Shown here: positions 1-6,299 of the stretch, piece after piece | Numbering within the stretch: position 1 is the stretch's first letter | How the letters are laid out: every line of letters begins with the position of its first letter | Assembly: GCA_964374095.1 (NCBI GenBank) | Contig: CAYJXJ010000147.1 | Location: 1 to 11,769, forward strand | Reading direction: 5' to 3' | Source: CAYJXJ01 sp964374095 | GTDB lineage: Bacteria > Elusimicrobiota > Elusimicrobia > UBA1565 > UBA9628 | Length of the DNA: 11,769 nucleotides | Notes under the pieces: generated by a model | The model's input: only the letters and a program-made list of their open reading frames with translations | The model's database searches: none | Told to the model about the DNA's origin: nothing | Translations under genes and position numbers: made by a program

Positions 1-353
1 GCTCCAGTATACGAAATCATGATTCGCTACCGACGGTTAAGTTCAGCGCCATGGGTATAAGGGGATCCTCACCGCCATCAACGTCCTCGGGGGGGCCTGC
101 AAGGGTCCCGGGGCGATCGAGCCCCCTCCGGGCAAGCCTGTTTCGGGGCAACACCGCAGCCGTCCCGATTGAGGCTCGGTGGCTACCGCGATCCTGAACT
201 GGTCCTGTTGGGCGGGCTGCGCATACTTGTCAGCTTCAAGGGTCCGCAACACGTCGCCAAGTAACCCATAGTCTGCGGCCCAGCCAGCCGGCTTTGGCGC
301 CCGGCGAATTCTTCGGCCCGTCAGGGAGCGACAAGCGCGACGCGGTCTACGTC
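1..353. other. No supported gene
   Basis: I could not support a gene in this stretch upstream of the kinase promoter. Plus-strand frames are broken by stops (for example TAA at 58-60). A 69-codon minus-strand frame at 43-252 is proline/arginine/glutamine-rich with no recognisable motif. One short plus-strand frame (about 41-175) reads somewhat protein-like (ILTAINVLGG...) but has no start codon or ribosome binding site and could be the decayed tail of an upstream gene. No tRNA-like cloverleaf or repeat was seen. Confidence 0.5.
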
Positions 354-382
354 TTGACGGATCGGCAGTGGCGGTCTAAACT
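354..382 (+). promoter_or_regulatory. Sigma70-type promoter of the TPR-kinase gene
   Basis: A TTGACG -35 box (354-359) and a TAAACT -10 box (377-382) are separated by exactly 17 bases. The -10 box ends 6 bases before the ATG at 389, so the predicted transcription start falls on or next to the start codon. No Shine-Dalgarno sequence precedes that ATG, which agrees with a leaderless mRNA. The motifs are seen directly; promoter activity is inferred. Confidence 0.6.
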
Positions 383-388
383 AGTCCT

Positions 389-2719
389 ATGCGCTTGGCG
401 TTGATCATTGTTCTCTGGGGGGGCCTCGAGGCTCGGCCGGCATACCCTTCGGGTGCATGTGAAGGGCTCGACTTGGCCCATTGTGTGGCCGAAGTCGAGG
501 CCCTCGGGGTCAAGCTGGCCCGGGACGGGACCCGGGAGGATCGGGAGAGATTCGCCGAGGGCCTTGAGTATCTGACGGCGATTCATCGGAGGGCCTGGTC
601 GGCGTGGGATCGAGACCGCAAGAAATCGGAAGTCTACATTCATAAGAAGGATGATTCGTTCCAATTGCAGGACCAGGGCGAGGGCACCGTGTCGCTGACG
701 AGGCTCAAGGAGTTCCTCGCCGAGCAGGAGTCCGTGCGACGGAAATTCGATGACGAGCGCCCGAATCTTGAGGAAGGCGGCGCGGAGCAAGGAGATGCCG
801 ATGGCCGAGGGGGCCGATCGCGGACAGGCGGGCGGACCCGCGAGCCTCCATCACCGGAGCGCGCCGAGGCCCTGATCAAAGAGGAAAAGCCCGCGGAGGC
901 GGAGCGCCTGTTGGACCGCTTGCTGCGCGCCATCCCGGGGGACCCGGAGCTCCTGGCCATGAGGGCGGTCGCGCGTCTAAACCAAGAGAACTCCTTGGGG
1001 GCGCTGGAGGATGCCAACGCCGCGCTGGCGCGGGATCCGCGACATGAGGGAGCTTCCCAGGTCAAGACCTTCGTGGAATCGAGCGGCCGGGGCGCGGGGG
1101 CCAACGTGAAGCTGCGCCGGCCGGACTTCGGCGGTCTCTCCGCGGGCGAAGCGGGTCCTTCCGGAGGCGCCCGCGTTCAGTCGCCGGCGGGCGAGAGTCA
1201 GGCGGCGGAGTGGGCTACTTTTGGGACATCGCCGGCGCCGACGGCGACGGAGAGGGCCAAAACGGTCCATGGCGACCCCGGCCCGACCTCGGCCCTTCTT
1301 CTGCTGGAAAGCGCCCGGCGCAAATTCAAGCTCGGCGACGTGAGCGGGGCCCTCCTGGAGGTGACGCGGGCCCTCGCGGCCGACAAGAGCAACCCGCGGG
1401 CCTGGGCCCTGCGCGCCGCGATCTCGAACCGGCTGGGCAACCACGACGCGGCCGTCAAAGACGCCACCGAGGCCCTGCGGCTTGACCCAAAGAACGTCGG
1501 GGCGCTCGTGGAGCGCGGCTACGCCCGCTATAACCTGGGCCAGTACCCGGCGGCCTTGGAGGATCTCGGCGCGGCCATCACGCTCGAGCCGACCAACGCC
1601 CTGGCCCATCTCTACCGCGCCATGGTGCTCGAGAAGCTTCAGCGCTTCACCGAGGCGATCGTGGACTACGAAGCCGCGGTCCGGCTCGACCCGGCGCTCA
1701 AGCCCCTGCTCGACGAGGCGCGCGCGCGCATGGGCTTCGGCGGACCGGGGTCAGGAGGCCGCGGCGGCGCGCCCCTGCCGCCCTGGGCGGTCGTGGGAGC
1801 CCTCGGCGCCCTCCTGCTATGGTGGCTCAACCGTCCCGCGGCTCGGACTTCGGCCTCCGTCGCGGCGCCCGAGCCCGAGCCGAGCCCGCGGGAGGAGTTT
1901 CCCGCGCCATTGGCGGCCGGATTCTCCCCGGGGAGCGTGCTCGGCGGCAATTTCCGCGTCGAAGGCGAACTGGGTTCGGGCGGGATGGGCATCGTCTATC
2001 TCGCGCTCGACATCACCCTCAAGCGCGCCGTGGCCATCAAGCGCCTGAAACCCGAGATGTATCAGTCCCCGGAAATGCGGGATCGCTTCTTGAAGGAGGC
2101 CCAGTTCGCGGCTCGGCTCCGGCACCCGCATTTGGCCGAGATCTTCTCGGTGGTCTCGGATCCGGACGGAGAGCTCTATCTGGTCTTTGAGCTCGTGCCG
2201 GGCGAGAGCCTCGATGCGCTGTTGAAGAAGCGGGGAAAGTTGGAATTGGCCGAGGCGCGGCGCATACTCGGGGGCGTCGCCTCGGCGCTGGACTATGCCC
2301 ACGGCGAGCGGGTCATCCACCGGGACCTCAAGCCCGGAAATATCATGGTGGACTCCCAAGGACGGGCCAAGGTCATGGACCTGGGCCTGGCGCGCGAGAC
2401 CCGTTCCCCGACGGACATGACCCAGACCGCGGCGTGGGGCACGCCGCTCTACATGGCCCCGGAGCAGCACCTGGGCAGGATCAGCCGCGCCAGCGACCTC
2501 TACGCCCTGGGCGTGATGGCCTACGAGATGCTGACCGGTTCCCGTCCTTTCCAGGGCGGGGCCATCTTGGACAATAAGCTCAACGGGGTGTTTCCAAAGC
2601 CCAGTTCCCTCAACCCCGGACTCTCGCCTCACATCGACGCCGCGCTCGCGCGGGCCCTCGATCCGGACCCGGACAAGCGCTTCGCGTCGGCCGCCGAACT
2701 GGTCGGCGCCCTGGCCTAG
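389..2719 (+). CDS. Membrane Ser/Thr protein kinase with N-terminal TPR repeats
   Basis: A 776-residue Hanks-type (PknB-like) kinase that would phosphorylate Ser/Thr on unknown proteins. A short hydrophobic N-terminus (residues 2-12) looks like a signal sequence or anchor. A helical region follows, then a charged low-complexity linker (about 128-155), a TPR-like block (about 156-220), a second linker, and four TPR-like units (about 300-440). One transmembrane segment lies at about 464-481. The kinase domain runs from about 522 to 776: glycine loop GELGSGGMG at 526-534, Lys551, helix-C Glu570, HRDLKPGN at 644-651, metal-binding DLG at 664-666 (DLG instead of DFG), and APE at 690-692. All key catalytic residues are present, so it is probably active. 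If the N-terminus is exported, the TPRs are periplasmic and the kinase cytoplasmic. The ATG at 389 is chosen for its 6-base distance from a good promoter; no Shine-Dalgarno is visible. The family call is firm; topology and ligand are inference. Confidence 0.93.
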   Translation: MRLALIIVLWGGLEARPAYPSGACEGLDLAHCVAEVEALGVKLARDGTREDRERFAEGLEYLTAIHRRAWSAWDRDRKKSEVYIHKKDDSFQLQDQGEGTVSLTRLKEFLAEQESVRRKFDDERPNLEEGGAEQGDADGRGGRSRTGGRTREPPSPERAEALIKEEKPAEAERLLDRLLRAIPGDPELLAMRAVARLNQENSLGALEDANAALARDPRHEGASQVKTFVESSGRGAGANVKLRRPDFGGLSAGEAGPSGGARVQSPAGESQAAEWATFGTSPAPTATERAKTVHGDPGPTSALLLLESARRKFKLGDVSGALLEVTRALAADKSNPRAWALRAAISNRLGNHDAAVKDATEALRLDPKNVGALVERGYARYNLGQYPAALEDLGAAITLEPTNALAHLYRAMVLEKLQRFTEAIVDYEAAVRLDPALKPLLDEARARMGFGGPGSGGRGGAPLPPWAVVGALGALLLWWLNRPAARTSASVAAPEPEPSPREEFPAPLAAGFSPGSVLGGNFRVEGELGSGGMGIVYLALDITLKRAVAIKRLKPEMYQSPEMRDRFLKEAQFAARLRHPHLAEIFSVVSDPDGELYLVFELVPGESLDALLKKRGKLELAEARRILGGVASALDYAHGERVIHRDLKPGNIMVDSQGRAKVMDLGLARETRSPTDMTQTAAWGTPLYMAPEQHLGRISRASDLYALGVMAYEMLTGSRPFQGGAILDNKLNGVFPKPSSLNPGLSPHIDAALARALDPDPDKRFASAAELVGALA

Positions 2720-2738
2720 CGGCCGGCAGGCCGCTAGG
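2715..2738. terminator. Bidirectional hairpin holding both convergent stop codons
   Basis: A perfect 10-bp inverted repeat (CCTAGCGGCC, GGCA loop, GGCCGCTAGG). The kinase TAG (2717-2719) lies in the left arm and the minus-strand TAG (2734-2736) in the right arm. It is a very stable GC stem in a 14-base convergent gap, so a shared transcription end point is likely. No T-tract follows on either side, so it is not a textbook intrinsic terminator. Confidence 0.6.
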
Positions 2739-3378
2739 GGTTGGTCGGGGCCGGGGGCGTGACGCGCGAGAGGATGGTCCGCGCGTGGCCCTCGAGCTCG
2801 CGGGCGGCGCGGTCGGAGTCCGAGGAGTAGCGCTCCAGGTCCCAGGCCTCGAAGTTGTAGCCCAGCCTGCGGAGATCCATGCTCGCCCAGCGGGCCTCGC
2901 TCTCAAGCCAGCGGGTTTCGCTCTGGAGCTGTTGGGCGTTGCTCCCCAGCCTCTGAGCCGGACCCACCAGCGTGCCGTCGGGCTGCGCCGATGTCGCGAT
3001 GCGCTGGCCGTCGCGCGCCGCGCGCTCGGACTCGCGCGCGAGGTCCCGCATGGCCCAGGCCGCGCGCCGGACGTCGGAGTCGAAGAAGGGGTCGTTGGAC
3101 GGGCGTCCGGGCTGGTTGGGAGCGTGGCTACGGGCCCGGCGGCGCAGGTCCGAGACATCCCGGCGCAGGCGCGAGGCGTCCCACTCCAGGCGTCGCGCCT
3201 GGTCCCCCAGGCGGGCGATGTCGCCGGAAGCGGCGGCGAGGCGCTCCACGGACTGGTTCAGGCGCAGGTCATGGATTTGGCCCTGAATCTCTCCGAGCGC
3301 GCGCTCGAAGGTTAGAGTCGGGACGGCAAACGACGGCGATACGGCGAGAAGGGCGATGAGGATCGGTGGAATCTTCAT
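2734..3378 (-). CDS. Secreted alpha-helical protein of unknown function
   Basis: I do not recognise a family for this 214-residue protein. It begins with a convincing Sec signal peptide: MKIPP, a hydrophobic core ILIALLAVS, and a cleavage site after SFA (residue 18). The mature part is strongly helical and rich in Arg, Ala, Glu, Asp and Ser. Probable coiled-coil or helical-bundle stretches lie at about 24-84 and 101-205, split by a proline/asparagine linker (about 86-98, HAPNQPGRPSNDP). The C-terminus is proline-rich. There are no cysteines and no further membrane segment, so a soluble periplasmic or secreted protein is expected. It converges on the kinase gene and is divergent from the sigma-factor gene. 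The ATG at 3378 is supported by the signal peptide directly after it and by a promoter ending 6 bases upstream. The reading frame is secure; the function is unknown. Confidence 0.8.
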   Translation of the reverse strand: MKIPPILIALLAVSPSFAVPTLTFERALGEIQGQIHDLRLNQSVERLAAASGDIARLGDQARRLEWDASRLRRDVSDLRRRARSHAPNQPGRPSNDPFFDSDVRRAAWAMRDLARESERAARDGQRIATSAQPDGTLVGPAQRLGSNAQQLQSETRWLESEARWASMDLRRLGYNFEAWDLERYSSDSDRAARELEGHARTILSRVTPPAPTNP

Positions 3379-3384
3379 GCTTAT

Positions 3385-3414
3385 ATTCTATCAAGCCCGA
3401 AGGACCTAAGTCAA
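3385..3414 (-). promoter_or_regulatory. Promoter of the secreted helical protein gene
   Basis: Read on the minus strand, TTGACT (3414-3409) and TAGAAT (3390-3385) each match the sigma70 consensus at five of six positions, with an 18-base spacer. Six bases (ATAAGC) separate the -10 box from the ATG. The predicted transcript would therefore start at or within a base or two of the start codon, and no ribosome binding site is visible. Confidence 0.6.
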
Positions 3415-3430
3415 ACCTAGGCCCTTCGGA

Positions 3431-3472
3431 GTTATCCACCGCACAGGGAACGATCCAAATGATGTGGATAAC
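3431..3472. repeat. 42-bp palindromic element, copy 1
   Basis: Perfect 9-base outer arms GTTATCCAC (3431-3439) and GTGGATAAC (3464-3472) enclose a less symmetric 24-base core. A second element at 10034-10075 has the same length and identical arms. On the minus strand this copy matches it at 34 of 42 positions by my hand alignment. It lies in the divergent region between the helical protein gene and the sigma-factor gene. The right arm read on the minus strand is followed by A, giving TTATCCACA, the classical DnaA-box sequence. It may be a dispersed repeat or a protein-binding site. Confidence 0.75.
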
Positions 3473-3543
3473 TGCTCCACGATATCGCCCCGGTCGTCCG
3501 AAATAGGTGTAATACTTCCGACCCCCCGCGCGAATACCTGTTG

Positions 3544-3551
3544 AAGGGGGG
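3544..3551 (+). promoter_or_regulatory. Ribosome binding site deciding the sigma-factor start
   Basis: AAGGGGGG ends 4 bases before the ATG at 3556. It favours that ATG over the in-frame TTG at 3541, which would lie upstream of this site. Upstream, TGTAAT at 3508-3513 could be a -10 box, but no matching -35 box is seen, so I do not call a promoter. Confidence 0.55.
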
Positions 3552-3555
3552 TCAC

Positions 3556-4101
3556 ATGGGGGCAGCGGTCACCGAGAACATGAGCGTCAGCGCCAATCGG
3601 GACTTCGGAGGCTTTTATGAGGAATGGTTCGACAAGGTCTATAACTACGCCCGCCACCGCGCCGACTCTCCGACCCGCGCCGATGAGATCGTGGCCGATA
3701 CCTTCACGCGCGCCTTCAAATCCTGGTCGGGTTTCGATCCCGCCAAGGGAGACCGCCGGACGTGGCTGTTTGCCATCGCGACCCGCGCCGTCGCGGATCA
3801 TTACCGCTCCGAGCGGCGCCGCGGCTGGTTTAGTCTGGGGTTATTTCCCGAGCCCCGGGAGAAGGGCGGCCCGGCCGAGGATTTGGAGAGCCGGCAGGAG
3901 CATCGTCGTCTCATGAAAGCCATGGACGGGCTTGGCGACGAGGCGCGCGAGATCGTTTCCCTGAGATTTTTCGGGGGCATGACCAACCGCGCCATCGCGG
4001 AGCTTCTGAGCCTGACCGAGTCCAACGTGGCCGTCATTCTCTTTCGATCCATCCGGAAAATGCGCGGGAGCTTCCCGGAGGCGGAGGCCGAACATGAATG
4101 A
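3556..4101 (+). CDS. ECF-type RNA polymerase sigma factor
   Basis: A 181-residue sigma70-family protein of the extracytoplasmic-function class, which would direct RNA polymerase to a small regulon. Region 2 spans about residues 20-88 and includes the DEIVADTFTRAF helix and the RTWLFAIATRAVADHYRSERR segment used for -10 recognition and core binding. After a short linker, region 4 (about 117-171) has DEAREIVSLRFFGGMTNRAIAELL followed by a helix-turn-helix with LTESNVAVILFRSIRKMR for -35 recognition. The domain layout and length are normal for the class. The start is set by the Shine-Dalgarno sequence at 3544-3551. Its last 8 bases overlap the start of the downstream membrane VWA gene, implying translational coupling. 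That position is usual for an anti-sigma gene, so the neighbour is the first candidate regulator. The ECF subgroup and target promoter cannot be read from the sequence. Confidence 0.93.
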   Translation: MGAAVTENMSVSANRDFGGFYEEWFDKVYNYARHRADSPTRADEIVADTFTRAFKSWSGFDPAKGDRRTWLFAIATRAVADHYRSERRRGWFSLGLFPEPREKGGPAEDLESRQEHRRLMKAMDGLGDEAREIVSLRFFGGMTNRAIAELLSLTESNVAVILFRSIRKMRGSFPEAEAEHE

Positions 4102-6205
4102 GTCATCGGAAGCGGAAGTTTTCAATCGGGAACTCGACAAGCTGCTGGCCGGAGGCTCCGTTGATACGCCGGAGTCCAAGGAGATCGCCATGGACCTGAA
4201 ATTCGCGTCGCGCCTCAATTCCTCGGACCTGAGCGCCGACAGCCGCGTCAAACGCGAGCTGAAGGGAAAGCTCCTCGAGCCCGCCCAGCCGCCGGCCCCG
4301 CGCCGCTGGTTCACGGTGCCCGTCCTCTCGATGGGCAGCGCCGCGGCCTTCGCGGTGCTGGCGCTGGTCATGCTCAAACTGCAGGCTCCCTATCTATTCC
4401 AGCCGACCCTCGGCCTCGGCTCGCTGGACGATTCGGGCGGCGGGAGCGGGGCTTCATTCTCCAATTCCCCGATCGCTAACCTGAGAAGTTCGAGTTCCAA
4501 GGGGACCCAGCCTTTGGATGGCGCGCTGAGAGGATTGGGCGCGGTGGGCAGCCTAGGTCGCCCTCAGGCCTTCAGAGGAGCGGTTGTCCCGCGCGGAAGT
4601 CGAGATAACTATGGCTATGGCACCCTAGAACAGCTCAAGAGGGCAGCGGGGCAGGCGGCTGGTGAGAACGAGGCCAAGATGGCCAGTCAGGCCATCCCCG
4701 GAGGGGCGGCCGGAGTCCCCTCCCCGGTCGCTCCGGCGCCGCCGGCCGGATCCGAACCCGTCCAGCCCCAATTCAACACCGAGGGCTACGACGTGATCCG
4801 GGAGAACCCCTTCCGGAAGGCCGCCGACCACCCGCTCTCGACTTTCTCGATCGACGTGGACGCGGCGTCCTACGCCAACACCCGGCGCATTCTCAACGAA
4901 AGCCGCCTGCCGCCGCGGGACGCGGTGCGCGTCGAGGAGTTCATCAACTACTTCCGCTACGACTACCCCGAGCCGGAGAAGGGCAAGCCCCTGTCCATCA
5001 ACACCGAACTGGCGGTCTGTCCGTGGGATTCCACGCACAAGCTCGTGCGCATCGGTCTCAAGGGCCGGTCGATCCCGAAGGAAGGCATGCCGCCCGGCAA
5101 CCTGGTGTTTTTGATCGACACCTCGGGCTCCATGGACAGCCCCGACAAGCTTCCCCTGCTCAAGCACGCCTTCCGCCTGCTGGTCGAGCAGTTGCGGCCC
5201 GAGGACCGGATCGCCATCGTGGCCTACGCCGGCCAGGCGGGGCTGGTGCTTCCCTCGACTTCGGGAGAGGACAAGGCCGCGATCCTCGCCTCCCTCGACC
5301 GGCTCGGGGCGGGGGGATCCACCGCCGGGGGGGCCGGGATCAAGCTCGCCTACGAGGTGGCCGAAAAGAACCTCCTTAAGAAAGGCAACAACCGGGTGAT
5401 CCTGGCCACCGACGGGGACTTCAACGTCGGCCTGTCCAGCGACGGCGAACTCGTCCAGATGATCGAAGGGGAGCGCCAGAAGGGGGTGTTCCTGACCGTG
5501 CTGGGTTTCGGCACGGGCAATTACCAGGACGCCAAGATGGAGAAGCTCGCCGATACCGGCAACGGCAACTACGCCTACATCGACGACATTCTCGAGGCAA
5601 AAAAGGTCCTGGTCCAGGAGATGGCCGGCACCCTGTTGACCATCGCCAAGGACGTCAAGCTCCAGATCGAATTCAACGCGGCCCGGGTCCAAGCCTACCG
5701 GCTGATCGGCTACGAGAACCGCATGCTCAAATCCGAGGACTTCAACGACGACAAGAAAGACGCCGGGGAACTCGGCGCCGGGCACACCGTGACCGCGCTC
5801 TACGAGATCATCCCGGTCGGGGTGAAGGCCTCCCTCCCCGATGTCGATGAGCTCAAGTACCAGAAGACTCAACTGACGGAGGGAGCCACGGCCAGCCGTG
5901 AGCTGCTGACGGTCAAGTTCCGCTACAAGGACCCGGAAGGCGAGACGAGCAAGCTTATCGTGAGAGCGGTCGAGGACCAGGCCCTGCCGTGGAGCGGGGT
6001 CTCGGAGGATTTCCAATTCGCCGCGGCCGCGGCGGGTTTCGGCATGCTCCTGCGAGGCTCCAAAGCCGCGGGGGACCTGACCTTGGGGCAAGTCGAGAAA
6101 ATGGCCCGCGGCGCGTTGGGTCAGGACGAGGGCGGCTACCGGGCGGAGATGATCAGGCTGGTGGAGAAAGCCCGGCTGCTCACGAACGGCTCGGCGCCGA
6201 AGTAG
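4094..6205 (+). CDS. Membrane-anchored VWA protein, YfbK-like, possible anti-sigma
   Basis: A 703-residue protein. Residues 1-70 are a cytoplasmic helical region, followed by one transmembrane helix (about 73-96) and a low-complexity Gly/Ser/Pro/Ala linker (about 105-225). Next come the conserved vWF_A N-terminal segment (about 236-294, with STFSIDVDAASYANTRR), a VWA domain (about 335-500) and a C-terminal domain of the DUF3520 type (to about 700). The metal-ion-dependent adhesion site looks intact: DTSGS at 342-346, Thr410 in GGSTAGG, and Asp440 in ATDGD. This is the order seen in E. coli YfbK-type proteins, here with an N-terminal tail and anchor. The VWA part should lie outside the inner membrane and bind a protein partner. 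GGAGG at 4083-4087 supports the start. Overlap with the sigma gene suggests the tail holds the sigma factor. It lacks the HxxxCxxC motif of zinc-type anti-sigma domains, so that role is inference. Confidence 0.88.
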   Translation: MNESSEAEVFNRELDKLLAGGSVDTPESKEIAMDLKFASRLNSSDLSADSRVKRELKGKLLEPAQPPAPRRWFTVPVLSMGSAAAFAVLALVMLKLQAPYLFQPTLGLGSLDDSGGGSGASFSNSPIANLRSSSSKGTQPLDGALRGLGAVGSLGRPQAFRGAVVPRGSRDNYGYGTLEQLKRAAGQAAGENEAKMASQAIPGGAAGVPSPVAPAPPAGSEPVQPQFNTEGYDVIRENPFRKAADHPLSTFSIDVDAASYANTRRILNESRLPPRDAVRVEEFINYFRYDYPEPEKGKPLSINTELAVCPWDSTHKLVRIGLKGRSIPKEGMPPGNLVFLIDTSGSMDSPDKLPLLKHAFRLLVEQLRPEDRIAIVAYAGQAGLVLPSTSGEDKAAILASLDRLGAGGSTAGGAGIKLAYEVAEKNLLKKGNNRVILATDGDFNVGLSSDGELVQMIEGERQKGVFLTVLGFGTGNYQDAKMEKLADTGNGNYAYIDDILEAKKVLVQEMAGTLLTIAKDVKLQIEFNAARVQAYRLIGYENRMLKSEDFNDDKKDAGELGAGHTVTALYEIIPVGVKASLPDVDELKYQKTQLTEGATASRELLTVKFRYKDPEGETSKLIVRAVEDQALPWSGVSEDFQFAAAAAGFGMLLRGSKAAGDLTLGQVEKMARGALGQDEGGYRAEMIRLVEKARLLTNGSAPK

Positions 6206-6237
6206 GCGATCGAGGACCGCGGCTGGCCAGGCTTGTT

Positions 6238-6262
6238 TTTACTCCCAGACGCGGGGAGTAAA
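6238..6262. repeat. Inverted repeat in the convergent gap
   Basis: A perfect 9-base inverted repeat, TTTACTCCC (6238-6246) and GGGAGTAAA (6254-6262), with a 7-base loop. The T-run precedes the stem and the A-run follows it on the plus strand, the reverse of a classical intrinsic terminator. A binding site or simple mRNA 3'-end protection is equally possible. Confidence 0.45.
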
Positions 6263-6268
6263 TTAAGG

Positions 6269-6299
6269 GCCTGCCCCGCCAATAACTGGATGGGCAGGC
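6269..6299 (-). terminator. Probable terminator of the receiver-histidine kinase gene
   Basis: Eight-base arms GCCTGCCC (6269-6276) and GGGCAGGC (6292-6299) with a 15-base loop. On the minus strand the stem starts at the last base of the stop codon and is followed by CCTTAATTT, a weak T-rich tail. It could also stop plus-strand transcription from the VWA gene. Confidence 0.45.

Noticed and set aside
1..388. Possible RNA gene or decayed coding sequence upstream of the kinase
   Set aside because: I found no tRNA features, long stem or consistent reading frame with a start signal. The short protein-like frame near 41-175 is too weak to call.
1817..2632. Minus-strand open frame opposite the kinase domain
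   Set aside because: It is a shadow of the kinase catalytic domain, with no motif and composition typical of antisense GC-rich frames.
3541..3555. TTG start for the sigma factor
   Set aside because: The ribosome binding site AAGGGGGG lies after this TTG and is correctly spaced for the ATG at 3556.
3548..3557. GGGGTCACAT at the sigma-factor start, identical to the end of the hairpin at 11644
   Set aside because: There is no inverted repeat around it, and its purine part is explained as the ribosome binding site. Probably chance.
4625..6091. Long minus-strand open frame (488 codons) inside the VWA gene
   Set aside because: It is antisense to a clearly conserved VWA/YfbK-type protein. Its translation is low-complexity Val/Gly/Leu/Arg/Asp-rich sequence with no motif, as expected for a shadow frame in GC-rich DNA.
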